Source: an uncultured Porphyromonadaceae bacterium
Lineage (GTDB): Bacteria > Bacteroidota > Bacteroidia > Bacteroidales > Muribaculaceae
Direction: 5' to 3'
Assembly (NCBI GenBank): GCA_947567425.1
Contig: CANOLV010000003.1
Span: forward strand, 62,001-126,000
Length of the DNA: 64,000 nt
Shown: positions 1 to 8,294 of the stretch, piece by piece
How positions within the stretch are numbered: position 1 is the first letter of the stretch
How the letters are laid out: every line of letters starts with the position of its first letter
Notes under the pieces: generated by a model
The model's input: the letters and a program-made list of their open reading frames with translations, nothing else
The model's database searches: none
What the model was told of the DNA's origin: nothing
Made by a program: the position numbers and the translations under genes

Positions 1-1050
1 GGAGCGCAAGTGAGTCCGTTTGGCGGTTTCGACATGCCCATTCAATATAAAGGCATTGTAGAGGAGCATAATGCGGTTAGAAATGCATGCGGTGTGTTCG
101 ATGTGTCGCACATGGGCGAAGTCATAGTTAAAGGCGAGGATGCTGAAAAATATGTCAACCACATCTTTACCAATGATGTTCGCGGTGCTGAAAATGGCAA
201 ATGTTTTTACGGCATGATGCTCAATCTGGAAGGTGGCGTTGTCGATGACTTGCTGGTGTATAAACGCGATGACAAAAATTTCTTCCTTGTGATAAACGCA
301 TCTAATATTGATAAGGACCTTGCGTGGATACGTGGTAATGTCGATGGATTTGATGTGGAAATAGTCGATCTTAGCGATCAGCTTGGCGAACTGGCCATAC
401 AGGGTCCGAACTCGGAGAAAGTTATGACAGAAGTTTTGGGCCTCCCGGTGGCCGACTTAGGTTTTTATACATTTAAGGAACTTGATGTCGACGGCGAAGA
501 TATAATCGTAAGCCGTACAGGTTATACCGGTGAAGATGGATTCGAAATATATGCATCGCATGGTCTGACAAATAAATTTTGGGACGAGCTTTTGGCTTCT
601 GGCGATGTTGAACCTTGTGGCTTAGGATGCCGTGACACGTTGCGCTTCGAGGTCGGACTGCCTCTTTACGGCGACGAACTGGCTGATGACATTTCACCCA
701 TTGAAGCAGGCCTGGGCATATTTGTCAAAATGGATAAACCGGAGTTCATCGGTAAAGATGCCGTTGCGAGATTGAAGGCGGATGGAGTAAAACGTAAACT
801 TGTCGGTCTTGAACTTAAGGATCGGGCTATCCCTCGACATGGATATGAAGTGTTGAACCAGAACGACGAAGTTGTAGGTCATGTCACCACTGGATATCAT
901 GCCATTTCTGTAGATAAGAGCATTGCTATGGCACTTGTCGACGTCGATTATTCTTCGCTCGATACACCGCTAAAAGTGCGTATACGGCGAAAGACTTTCC
1001 CTGCTATAGTTGTTAAAAAGAAATTTTACAAGAAAAGTTATAAGAATTAA
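1..1050 (+). CDS. gcvT: Aminomethyltransferase (glycine cleavage T-protein), 5' end cut by window edge
   Basis: T-protein of the glycine cleavage system. It takes the aminomethyl group from lipoyl-GcvH, releases ammonia and makes 5,10-methylene-tetrahydrofolate. The reading frame is open from base 1 (Gly-Ala-Gln-Val-Ser-Pro-Phe-Gly-Gly-Phe-Asp-Met-Pro), and family members have a short N-terminal stretch before the PFxGFDMP motif, so the true start lies upstream of the window. The GTG at base 10 is inside the gene. Visible family motifs are FDVSHMGE, the AIQGP segment, SRTGYTGEDGFE and a C-terminal barrel ending in KKKFYKK. First visible gene of a gcvT-gcvH-gcvPA-gcvPB-lpdA run with 29-base spacing to gcvH, consistent with one transcript. 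Any glycine riboswitch would be outside the window. Confidence 0.96.
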   Translation, partial: GAQVSPFGGFDMPIQYKGIVEEHNAVRNACGVFDVSHMGEVIVKGEDAEKYVNHIFTNDVRGAENGKCFYGMMLNLEGGVVDDLLVYKRDDKNFFLVINASNIDKDLAWIRGNVDGFDVEIVDLSDQLGELAIQGPNSEKVMTEVLGLPVADLGFYTFKELDVDGEDIIVSRTGYTGEDGFEIYASHGLTNKFWDELLASGDVEPCGLGCRDTLRFEVGLPLYGDELADDISPIEAGLGIFVKMDKPEFIGKDAVARLKADGVKRKLVGLELKDRAIPRHGYEVLNQNDEVVGHVTTGYHAISVDKSIAMALVDVDYSSLDTPLKVRIRRKTFPAIVVKKKFYKKSYKN

Positions 1051-1079
1051 ATTATCACATTTAAATTAAAGACATAATT

Positions 1080-1445
1080 ATGAGCAAGATTTATTATTCC
1101 CCGACTCACGAGTATATTAAAGTAGATGGCAATGTAGGTTATATTGGTATAACTGACTATGCGCAGCATCAGCTCGGCAATGTAGTGTATGTTGACATGC
1201 CGGAGGTCGATGATGAAGTTGTAGCAGGCGAGGATTTCGGTGCTATTGAGAGCGTGAAAGCCGCCAGCGACTTGATTTCTCCTGTTAGCGGTACCGTTGT
1301 TGAGGTCAATGAAGCTCTTGTCGACGAGCCTGGACTTATCAATAAGGATTCAATGGAAAATTGGATTATTAAAGTGGAAATGTCGGATGCGTCTGAACTG
1401 GATTCACTTCTTGACGAAGGAGCATATAAGGAACTTTGCCATTAA
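1080..1445 (+). CDS. gcvH: Glycine cleavage system H-protein
   Basis: Lipoyl carrier protein of the glycine cleavage system, shuttling the aminomethyl intermediate between P, T and L proteins in the cytoplasm. It has 121 residues, slightly under the usual 125-130. The lipoylation site is Lys60 in GAIESVKAASD, and the N-terminal HEYIKVDGNVGYIGIT strand pattern is typical. It lies between gcvT and gcvPA and its end is 11 bases before the chosen gcvPA start, so the two are very likely co-translated or at least cotranscribed. No lipoate ligase or transferase gene is visible nearby, so lipoylation must be supplied from elsewhere. Confidence 0.96.
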   Translation: MSKIYYSPTHEYIKVDGNVGYIGITDYAQHQLGNVVYVDMPEVDDEVVAGEDFGAIESVKAASDLISPVSGTVVEVNEALVDEPGLINKDSMENWIIKVEMSDASELDSLLDEGAYKELCH

Positions 1446-1456
1446 CATGCCATATT

Positions 1457-2782
1457 ATGCTTCATAGATATTTCCCACACACCGAGGAGGATATCTCTGT
1501 AATGCTCCAAAAGTGCGGTTTATCCGACATGAAGGATCTATATTCCGATGTCCCGGAACAGTTGCTTCTGGGGTGTGACTATGATCTCCCAGATGAATGG
1601 AGCGAAAAAGAGGTCCGGGATTTTTTCAAAAGACTTGGTGATAAAAACCGCAATCTGACTTGCTTTGCCGGAAATGGCTATTATGACCATTATTCTCCGG
1701 CAGTCATATCCGCTATATTGTCGCGTTCGGAATTTCTGACCGCATACACTCCGTACCAACCGGAAATATCGCAGGGTACGCTTCAATATATATTTGAGTA
1801 TCAGAGCATGATGACTCAGCTTACCGGGCTTGATGTGTCGAATGCGTCGATGTATGACGGAGCGACAGCCACAGCTGAGGCAATGATGATGACTATAGCG
1901 TCTGTCCGCAAACGGAATAAAGTCCTGGTATCCGCCACGATTGCACCTCAGGTATTGAACGTAATGAAGACATACGCTCATTATCATGGTGTGGAGTTGG
2001 AATTGATTAAGGAAAAGGACGGTGTCACTGACAAGTCGGATTTTGAAGAGAAAATCTGTAAAGGCGATGTTGCCGGTGTCGTAGTGGCTATCCCAAATCG
2101 TTATGGTATTCTTGAGGATTATGCCGGATGGGCCGACATGATTCACCGTAACAAGGCTTTGTTGGTGATGAATTGTGTGGCTTCAGCTCTTGGTGCGGTC
2201 AAGTCTCCCGGCGAATGGGGGGCGGACATTGCGGTGGGCGATGCCCAGTCTCTTGGAATGCCTTTGAACTATGGAGGCCCATATCTTGGATTTATGTGTG
2301 CCACCAAGGCTCTTATGCGAAAGATTCCCGGACGAATTGTGGGAGCGACCAAGGACAAAGATGGGAAACGTTCTTTCGTTCTTACGTTGCAGGCCCGCGA
2401 ACAACACATACGTCGTGAAAAAGCGACGAGCAACATTTGTTCCAATCAAGGTTTGATGGCCTTGTATGTGACTATATATATGTCGTTGTTGGGAACTGAC
2501 GGACTTAAGGAAGTAAATGAATTGAGTTGCGCAGGTGCTCATTATTTGGCGGAAGCGTTGGTAAATACTGGAAAAGTAGCGCTCAAATATTCAGATAAGC
2601 CATATTTGAATGAATTTGTTGTCGTTACAAGCTTTAGTGTCGACGAATTGATTTCAAAGGGCGTTGAAGCTGGAATATTGTGCGGTGTCAAGCTTTCTGA
2701 AAATGAAATGCTGATCGCTGTGACTGAGATGCGGACCCGCGAGGAAATGGATCAATTGGTCGGCTTAGTGTCTAAAATGTAG
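1457..2782 (+). CDS. gcvPA: Glycine dehydrogenase (decarboxylating) subunit 1, N-terminal half of P-protein
   Basis: First subunit of a split P-protein, which decarboxylates glycine with PLP and loads the aminomethyl group on GcvH. I chose the ATG at 1457 because the protein then begins Met-Leu-His-Arg-Tyr-Phe-Pro-His-Thr-Glu-Glu-Asp, the standard family start. The open frame extends 7 codons upstream but would overlap gcvH. It is 441 residues, the usual GcvPA length. Motifs such as FAGNGYYDHY, the TPYQPEISQGTLQ segment, NASMYDGATA and the REQHIRREKATSNICSNQ region are visible. The PLP lysine is in the partner GcvPB. In many relatives P-protein is a single fused chain of about 950 residues; here it is two genes separated by 29 bases. 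Confidence 0.95.
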   Translation: MLHRYFPHTEEDISVMLQKCGLSDMKDLYSDVPEQLLLGCDYDLPDEWSEKEVRDFFKRLGDKNRNLTCFAGNGYYDHYSPAVISAILSRSEFLTAYTPYQPEISQGTLQYIFEYQSMMTQLTGLDVSNASMYDGATATAEAMMMTIASVRKRNKVLVSATIAPQVLNVMKTYAHYHGVELELIKEKDGVTDKSDFEEKICKGDVAGVVVAIPNRYGILEDYAGWADMIHRNKALLVMNCVASALGAVKSPGEWGADIAVGDAQSLGMPLNYGGPYLGFMCATKALMRKIPGRIVGATKDKDGKRSFVLTLQAREQHIRREKATSNICSNQGLMALYVTIYMSLLGTDGLKEVNELSCAGAHYLAEALVNTGKVALKYSDKPYLNEFVVVTSFSVDELISKGVEAGILCGVKLSENEMLIAVTEMRTREEMDQLVGLVSKM

Positions 2783-2811
2783 TGTTCAACCCAGAATAAA
2801 AGTGTACTGAA

Positions 2812-4278
2812 ATGAATCGAGAATTATACGGAAAACTTATTTTTGAGTTGTCGCACAAGGGACGCAAAGGCTATAAGTTGCCGAATACTGGCGTGAAGGC
2901 ATCGATGGAGGGAGTGCCTGCCGAACTTTTACGGTCGACAAGTCCGGCTCTTCCTGAAGTCGATGAACTGACTGTAGTACGTCACTATACCAACATGAGC
3001 AACAATAACTTCGGAGTCGATACCGGATTCTATCCCTTGGGATCATGTACGATGAAGTACAATCCTAAGATCAACGAAGAGATTGCCACGGATCCGCGTT
3101 TGGCATCGTTACATCCTGATCAGCCGACGTATACCACCCAGGGTGCGTTGGAGCTATACCATACGCTGGAACTATACTTGTCGGAGATCGGCGGTATGGC
3201 CGAATTCACTTTGAATCCTTATGCCGGCGCACATGGTGAATTGACCGGACTTATGGTGATAAGGGCATATCATGAGCAGAATGGCGACTCAAAGCGAACA
3301 AAGGTCATTGTACCGGATTCGGCTCATGGTACCAATCCCGCGAGTGCGGCTGTGGCCGGTCTTACGATAGTAGAGGTTAAAAGCCGACCGGATGGGACTG
3401 TCGATGTCGATGACCTGAGACCGTTGCTTGACGACACTGTTGCCGCGGTAATGATGACCAATCCCAATACATTGGGTATTTTTGAACGTAATATTCCGGA
3501 GATAGCCTCGTTGGTTCATGATGCAGGGGCTTTACTGTATTATGATGGAGCCAATCTGAATCCTATGGTAGGAGTGGCACGGCCGGGCGACATGGGATTT
3601 GATGTCATGCATATAAATTTACATAAGACATTTTCTACGCCACATGGGGGCGGAGGTCCTGGAGCTGGTCCGGTAGGTGTCCGGAAAGGTTTGGAACATC
3701 TTTTACCGAATCCGAGGGTGGTTATGAATGAAGACGGCACTTACGGAATAGAATATTCTGATGAATCTCTTGGACAGATATCGGGAACCTTGGGTAATTT
3801 TGCAGTTTGTGCCCGTGCGTTAAGCTATATACTTTCTTTAGGACGTAACGGATTGAAGTGGGTAGGTCCTTTGGCAACCCTTAATGCAAATTATATAAAG
3901 GAATCTTTGAAGGATAAGTATTTGCTTCCCATAGACGGCGTGTGCAAACATGAATTTGTATTTGACGGATTAAAGGATAAGTCGACAGGAGTGACGACAT
4001 TGAATGTTGCGAAACGCCTGCTTGATTTTGGTTTCCATGCTCCGACTATCTATTTCCCGCTTCTGTTCCATGAGTCTCTGATGATCGAGCCTACGGAAAC
4101 GGAAAGTCTGGAGACTATCGACGAATTTATCTCAGTGATGAGCCGTATCGCAGATGAATCTATCGCTGATCCCGACATGGTAAAGGATGCTCCCCACAAT
4201 ACTCCGATCAGTCATCCGGATGACACTGAAGCGGCATTGCATCCGGTTGTGTCTTATTTTGAGTTGTCGGCACAATAG
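2812..4278 (+). CDS. gcvPB: Glycine dehydrogenase (decarboxylating) subunit 2, C-terminal half of P-protein
   Basis: Catalytic PLP-binding half of the split P-protein. It has 488 residues, normal for GcvPB. The PLP Schiff-base lysine is Lys272 in the NLHKTFSTPHGGGGPG motif. Other family signatures are LGSCTMKYNPK, the PDSAHGTNPASA segment and NPNTLGIFE. It acts as a heterotetramer with GcvPA in the family. It is preceded by a 29-base gap after gcvPA and followed after 14 bases by lpdA, so all five enzymes of the cycle appear to be encoded in one operon. Confidence 0.96.
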   Translation: MNRELYGKLIFELSHKGRKGYKLPNTGVKASMEGVPAELLRSTSPALPEVDELTVVRHYTNMSNNNFGVDTGFYPLGSCTMKYNPKINEEIATDPRLASLHPDQPTYTTQGALELYHTLELYLSEIGGMAEFTLNPYAGAHGELTGLMVIRAYHEQNGDSKRTKVIVPDSAHGTNPASAAVAGLTIVEVKSRPDGTVDVDDLRPLLDDTVAAVMMTNPNTLGIFERNIPEIASLVHDAGALLYYDGANLNPMVGVARPGDMGFDVMHINLHKTFSTPHGGGGPGAGPVGVRKGLEHLLPNPRVVMNEDGTYGIEYSDESLGQISGTLGNFAVCARALSYILSLGRNGLKWVGPLATLNANYIKESLKDKYLLPIDGVCKHEFVFDGLKDKSTGVTTLNVAKRLLDFGFHAPTIYFPLLFHESLMIEPTETESLETIDEFISVMSRIADESIADPDMVKDAPHNTPISHPDDTEAALHPVVSYFELSAQ

Positions 4279-4292
4279 AATTTGATAGGACA

Positions 4293-5597
4293 ATGATTGA
4301 AACAGATATTATAATCATAGGTGCCGGTCCCGGAGGTATGGAACTCTGTGGACTGGCTCTTAAACAGAATCGCCGTGTGGTCATAATTGAACGTGACCAC
4401 ATCGGCGGTACATGTTTGAACCGTGGATGCATACCGACTAAGGCATTGTGCAAGTCGGCGGAAGTAGTTGACACTGTCCGTGAATCCTCGGTATTTGGCG
4501 TGAACTTATCAGGAATTTCGTTGGCCTACGCCGATGCTGCCCGCAGAAAAGATGAAGTGGTGGCATCCTTGCGTGAAGGTGCTGAAGCCGCTATGAAGGG
4601 CGCGTTGATTGTTCGCGGTGAGGCTAAGTTTAAGGATGCGCAGACAGTCGAGGTAAACGGCGAGTGTTATACGGCACCGATGATCGTCATTGCTACCGGG
4701 TCAGAACCTTCGATGTTGGCTATTCCGGGCGCAGAATTGTGCATGACGAGCGATTCATTCCTTCAGATTGATAAATTGCCGGATGATGTATGCATCATTG
4801 GCGGTGGTGTCATAGGACTAGAATTTGCATGCATATTGAAGTCTTTTGATGTCAATGTGACTGTAATTGAATATTGTCCTGAAATTCTGCCTAACTTTGA
4901 CAAAGAGATTGGCAAGCGTTTGAAGAGTCTTTTATCGCGTAAAGGTATAAAGATTATTACCTCCGCCGCTGTAAAAGCTGTTAATCCTGGCTTCGAAGTT
5001 GAATATGAATCAAAGGGGAAACTTCAGTCCATACATACATCTTGCGTGCTTATGGCCGTAGGTCGTAGATCCGTTATTCCTGAAGGCGCTGAGTCTATAG
5101 GTATAAAAGTAGGTAGAAAAGGGATTGAAGTGGATTCTGCATTTTCTACGACGGTCCCCGGCATTTATGCTATCGGAGATGTAAACGGACGGCTGATGCT
5201 TGCACATGCCGCATCGGCACAGGCATCTGTATTGATGGGTGAAAAAGTCAATCTGGAAGTTGTCCCTGCCGCCGCGTTCACCTCTCCGGAATGCTCTATG
5301 GTTGGACTTACCGAGGAGCAGTGCAAAGATGCCGGAATTAATTTCCGAACATCCAAATCCTTGTTTAGGGCCAATGGCAAAGCCGTTGCGATGGGTGAGA
5401 CCGACGGATTCGTTAAGATGATAATTGATTCTGACTCAGATAAGATTATCGGATGCCATATCATCGGGCCTCATGCGGCTGATTTGATTCAAGAATCTGC
5501 ATTGTGTATAGCGTCAGGGCTTCGTGCAGACGCTCTTTCATCAACGATACATGCTCATCCTACGTTGACGGAGGTTGTTGCATCCGCGGTAAAATAA
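4293..5597 (+). CDS. lpdA: Dihydrolipoyl dehydrogenase (L-protein)
   Basis: FAD-dependent disulfide oxidoreductase that reoxidises dihydrolipoyl-GcvH with NAD+. It has 434 residues, somewhat short for the family (about 450-475). The N-terminal FAD dinucleotide motif is GAGPGG at residues 10-15. The redox-active disulfide is Cys41-Cys46 in GGTCLNRGCIPTK. The second NAD-binding motif is GGGVIGLE, and the C-terminal catalytic His-Glu region is HAHPTLTE. Because it closes a gcvT-H-PA-PB run, its main partner is likely GcvH, although it could also serve 2-oxoacid dehydrogenases. It is followed by 42 bases and then an unrelated acidic hypothetical gene. Confidence 0.96.
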   Translation: MIETDIIIIGAGPGGMELCGLALKQNRRVVIIERDHIGGTCLNRGCIPTKALCKSAEVVDTVRESSVFGVNLSGISLAYADAARRKDEVVASLREGAEAAMKGALIVRGEAKFKDAQTVEVNGECYTAPMIVIATGSEPSMLAIPGAELCMTSDSFLQIDKLPDDVCIIGGGVIGLEFACILKSFDVNVTVIEYCPEILPNFDKEIGKRLKSLLSRKGIKIITSAAVKAVNPGFEVEYESKGKLQSIHTSCVLMAVGRRSVIPEGAESIGIKVGRKGIEVDSAFSTTVPGIYAIGDVNGRLMLAHAASAQASVLMGEKVNLEVVPAAAFTSPECSMVGLTEEQCKDAGINFRTSKSLFRANGKAVAMGETDGFVKMIIDSDSDKIIGCHIIGPHAADLIQESALCIASGLRADALSSTIHAHPTLTEVVASAVK

Positions 5598-5639
5598 TTA
5601 GATTTAAGTTCACGTTATTCTTGATAAGCAGTTACGATT

Positions 5640-6470
5640 ATGGCTAATAATATCGATATTGAAGAGTTGATCACATTGAATTATGAGATTGAAGGACTCC
5701 TTTATTTAGCTTTACACCGAGGTTCAGACACTCCTGATAGTGTTTGGCGCCTCATTAAAGAGAAGGTTTGTTCGTTGAACTCTATTCTTGTGGCTGATTC
5801 CGAATGCGAAGAAACCGCAGATGTGGTGTTAAATGATGATCAGGCTTTTGAAGAACCGGAACAACACACATCTGTAGAATCTGTAGATGTGACGATTTCG
5901 ATGGATACATCGTGTGCCGCTGATATCGATGTCGCTGAAGACGATTGTCGGCAAAGTGATGAAGGAGGCAGTGTATCTGAAATTGTTATCGATGAACGGG
6001 AGGATTGTATCAATCCGTTGATTCAAATAACTGATGGTGACACTATATCGGCTGAACCTTTTGAGCCGGAATCGGAATTGTATGGTCCCGAAGATTCCAT
6101 TAAAGAGGATGTGTCGTCGGACATTGATAATCAAGTGCCCGAGATATACACGGACGAATCGAACGGTCCATTGGAATCAGATGATTTGGATGGCACGGAA
6201 TTCAGCAAGGATTCTCTTCGGCTTGATGAGAAGTTGGCGCGTAATAACTCGAAGAATCTGAGAAAAGCATTCTCATTAAATGATAAATTCCGATTCCGTC
6301 GTGAATTGTTTTCAAACAGCGATACGGAAATGGCGGATACTTTGAATCTTGTCGATGCAATGACGTCGTATTCAGAAGCTGAAGAGTATTTTTATTCTGA
6401 TCTTCAGTGGGATCCGGAGATGTCCGAAGTAAAAGACTTTATGTCGATTATCAAGAACCATTTTTCATAA
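5640..6470 (+). CDS. Hypothetical acidic protein, three-part architecture
   Basis: I do not recognise a named family. The 276-residue product has a helical N-terminal block (about 1-50, NIDIEELITLNYEIEGLL). A long very acidic, low-complexity middle (about 55-200, rich in Asp, Glu, Ser) follows. The compact C-terminal block (about 205-276) contains LNDKFRFRRELF, then alternating aromatic and acidic residues and ends in IIKNHFS. The C-terminal block looks folded and conserved in style, while the middle is probably disordered. There is no signal peptide or membrane segment. It lies 42 bases after lpdA and 4 bases before rsmI, so it is probably cotranscribed with rsmI; the function cannot be inferred from that. 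Confidence 0.8.
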   Translation: MANNIDIEELITLNYEIEGLLYLALHRGSDTPDSVWRLIKEKVCSLNSILVADSECEETADVVLNDDQAFEEPEQHTSVESVDVTISMDTSCAADIDVAEDDCRQSDEGGSVSEIVIDEREDCINPLIQITDGDTISAEPFEPESELYGPEDSIKEDVSSDIDNQVPEIYTDESNGPLESDDLDGTEFSKDSLRLDEKLARNNSKNLRKAFSLNDKFRFRRELFSNSDTEMADTLNLVDAMTSYSEAEEYFYSDLQWDPEMSEVKDFMSIIKNHFS

Positions 6471-6474
6471 TTAT

Positions 6475-7209
6475 ATGAGCGGTAAGCTATACATAGTGCC
6501 CACTCCGGTAGGAAATCTGGGCGATATGTCGCCCAGAGCCATCGAGACGTTGAACAGTGTCGATCTGATTCTTTGTGAGGACACCCGGACCACGAAAGTG
6601 CTGTTGAAGCATTTTGACATAAATGTACCTACCGCGAGCCATCACAAATATAATGAACATGAAATGGTGGAACGTGTGGCAGAGACCATTTCTTCGGGAA
6701 AGAATATTGCGTTGGTAAGCGATGCTGGTACTCCGGGAATTTCAGATCCTGGATTCATGCTTGTCAGAGAATGTAGACGTAGGGATATTGTGGTGGAGAC
6801 TTTACCGGGTCCGACGGCTTTGATTCCGGCGTTGGTTAATTCAGGTCTGCCCTGCGACAGATTTGTATTTGAAGGTTTCCTTCCGGTAAAAAAAGGGCGT
6901 ATGACACGCATGTCTGAATTAGCTGCCGAACCAAGGACTTTCATCGTTTATGAATCGCCGCTCAGACTGGTTAAGACATTGGAGCAGTTTGCAGAAGTAT
7001 GTGGCGGTGACCGGCAGGCATCTGTGTCGCGCGAGATTTCAAAATTGCATGACACCACAGTTACTGGAACTCTTGACGAGCTGATTGATTACTTTAGCGT
7101 GAACATTCCTAAAGGTGAGATTGTTATTGTTATTGAAGGATTAAAAGCTAAGCCTGCGGCTGGTTCTCACCGGAATAAATATCGGGAAGACAGCTCCGGT
7201 GATGTTTGA
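6475..7209 (+). CDS. rsmI: 16S rRNA 2'-O-ribose C1402 methyltransferase
   Basis: SAM-dependent tetrapyrrole-methylase-fold enzyme that modifies C1402 in the decoding centre of 16S rRNA. The 244-residue product begins with LYIVPTPVGNLGDMSPRA and contains CEDTRTT, SDAGTPGISDPG, LPGPTAL and FEGFLP, all standard RsmI signatures. It starts 4 bases after the preceding hypothetical gene, so translational coupling is likely. The length is normal, and the C-terminus after about residue 225 is variable and polar. The next gene starts 71 bases downstream. Confidence 0.95.
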   Translation: MSGKLYIVPTPVGNLGDMSPRAIETLNSVDLILCEDTRTTKVLLKHFDINVPTASHHKYNEHEMVERVAETISSGKNIALVSDAGTPGISDPGFMLVRECRRRDIVVETLPGPTALIPALVNSGLPCDRFVFEGFLPVKKGRMTRMSELAAEPRTFIVYESPLRLVKTLEQFAEVCGGDRQASVSREISKLHDTTVTGTLDELIDYFSVNIPKGEIVIVIEGLKAKPAAGSHRNKYREDSSGDV

Positions 7210-7280
7210 GATCCCATGTCGCCTTAATAAAGTGGATTATGGCGATATATTAAGTAGACTATTTATTAACTTCTGTTGAT

Positions 7281-8141
7281 ATGAAAAAGATTATTTCAAT
7301 TTTTGCTGTTGCTTTGGTTTGTTTGACCGCATGCGACAATGGCAAACTTAAACAGGCAGAGGAGAAGAACCTCCAACTTGATTCGTCACTTCAAGAAGCA
7401 AAAGCCAATCAGGACAGCCTTCTTGTGTTGCTTAATGACATCACTGACGGGATGAACCAGATTAAAGATCTGGAAAAAATCCTTTCAAACACTAATGATT
7501 TGAGTGCTGAATCAAAAACCCGGAAGGAACAGATCAAAAATGACATGGCCGCTATACAGAAGGCCTTGCAAGAACGCCGTATGCGGTTGGCTGAACTTGA
7601 GACGAAACTTAAGAATTCACAGCAATACAGTAGTACTCTGAAGAAAACTGTGGAGAATCTTAAGGCTGAGATAGCTAATCAGGAAGCCACGATATCGACA
7701 TTGCGCAACGACCTTGCCACAGCTAAGATACAGGTGGATCAGCTGACAGTCAGAGTCGATTCTTTGAATTCGACGGTTGATTCAGTCATCATCGAAAAGC
7801 AGAAGGCTGAAGAAGATGTGAAAATCGTGACTGATGAACTCAATGTCTGCTACTACGCCATAGGCAGTAAGAAAGAACTCAAGGAAGCAAAGATTATTGA
7901 GACCGGCTTTTTGCGCAAGACGAAACTGCTTCAAGCAGATTTCCAGCAGACTTACTTCACAACTGCTGACAAACGTGATCTGAATACGATTCCGACCCAT
8001 GCTAAAAAGGCAAAGATATTGACCAATATGCCTGAAGGCAGCTATATCTTTGAAGCGGTTGACGGTCTACAGATGCTTAGAATTACTGATCCCGTCAAGT
8101 TCTGGAGCCTGTCGAACTATCTGGTGATTCAGGTTGATTAA
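7281..8141 (+). CDS. Coiled-coil lipoprotein with conserved C-terminal domain
   Basis: The product begins with a lipoprotein signal peptide (MKKIISIFAVALVCLTAC), with the lipobox cysteine at residue 18, so it is probably tethered to a membrane. Residues about 25-190 are a heptad-like, Glu/Lys/Leu-rich coiled coil. The remainder, from about 195 (CYYAIGSKKELKEAKII) to the end (FWSLSNYLVIQVD), looks like a compact beta-rich domain. Bacteroidota proteins with this architecture are sometimes annotated as Cbp1-like adhesins; I recall this only loosely and do not rely on it. It stands alone between rsmI and a strong hairpin terminator, so it looks monocistronic or the tail of the rsmI transcript. 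Confidence 0.85.
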   Translation: MKKIISIFAVALVCLTACDNGKLKQAEEKNLQLDSSLQEAKANQDSLLVLLNDITDGMNQIKDLEKILSNTNDLSAESKTRKEQIKNDMAAIQKALQERRMRLAELETKLKNSQQYSSTLKKTVENLKAEIANQEATISTLRNDLATAKIQVDQLTVRVDSLNSTVDSVIIEKQKAEEDVKIVTDELNVCYYAIGSKKELKEAKIIETGFLRKTKLLQADFQQTYFTTADKRDLNTIPTHAKKAKILTNMPEGSYIFEAVDGLQMLRITDPVKFWSLSNYLVIQVD

Positions 8142-8168
8142 GGACGTGTAGATAACTAAAATAGCGAA

Positions 8169-8206
8169 CTGACAATGGCTGTGCGTATACGCGCAGCCAT
8201 TGTCAG
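8169..8206 (+). terminator. Strong hairpin terminator after the lipoprotein gene
   Basis: A 13-base arm CTGACAATGGCTG (8169-8181) pairs perfectly with CAGCCATTGTCAG (8194-8206). The intervening TGCGTATACGCG extends the stem with a T-G wobble and GCG/CGC pairs around a TATA loop. It is followed by TTTA. It starts 28 bases after the lipoprotein stop. Confidence 0.85.
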
Positions 8207-8215
8207 TTTATGACC

Positions 8216-8223
8216 TAAATTTG
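8216..8223 (+). promoter_or_regulatory. Bacteroidota -7 box TAAATTTG
   Basis: TAAATTTG matches TAnnTTTG directly downstream of the terminator and about 70 bases before the MORN-GH25 gene. No TTG is seen at the ideal -33 spacing, so only the -7 half supports it. Confidence 0.5.
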
Positions 8224-8294
8224 TAAGAATTATACAACCGATATGAGATTTCGATTGTTTTATATGGTAAATTGTATAATAAAGTCCATATACT

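Noticed and set aside
1538-2146. Long open frame of about 200 codons on the minus strand
   Set aside because: It lies wholly antisense to gcvPA, has no family resemblance and reflects codon-composition effects.
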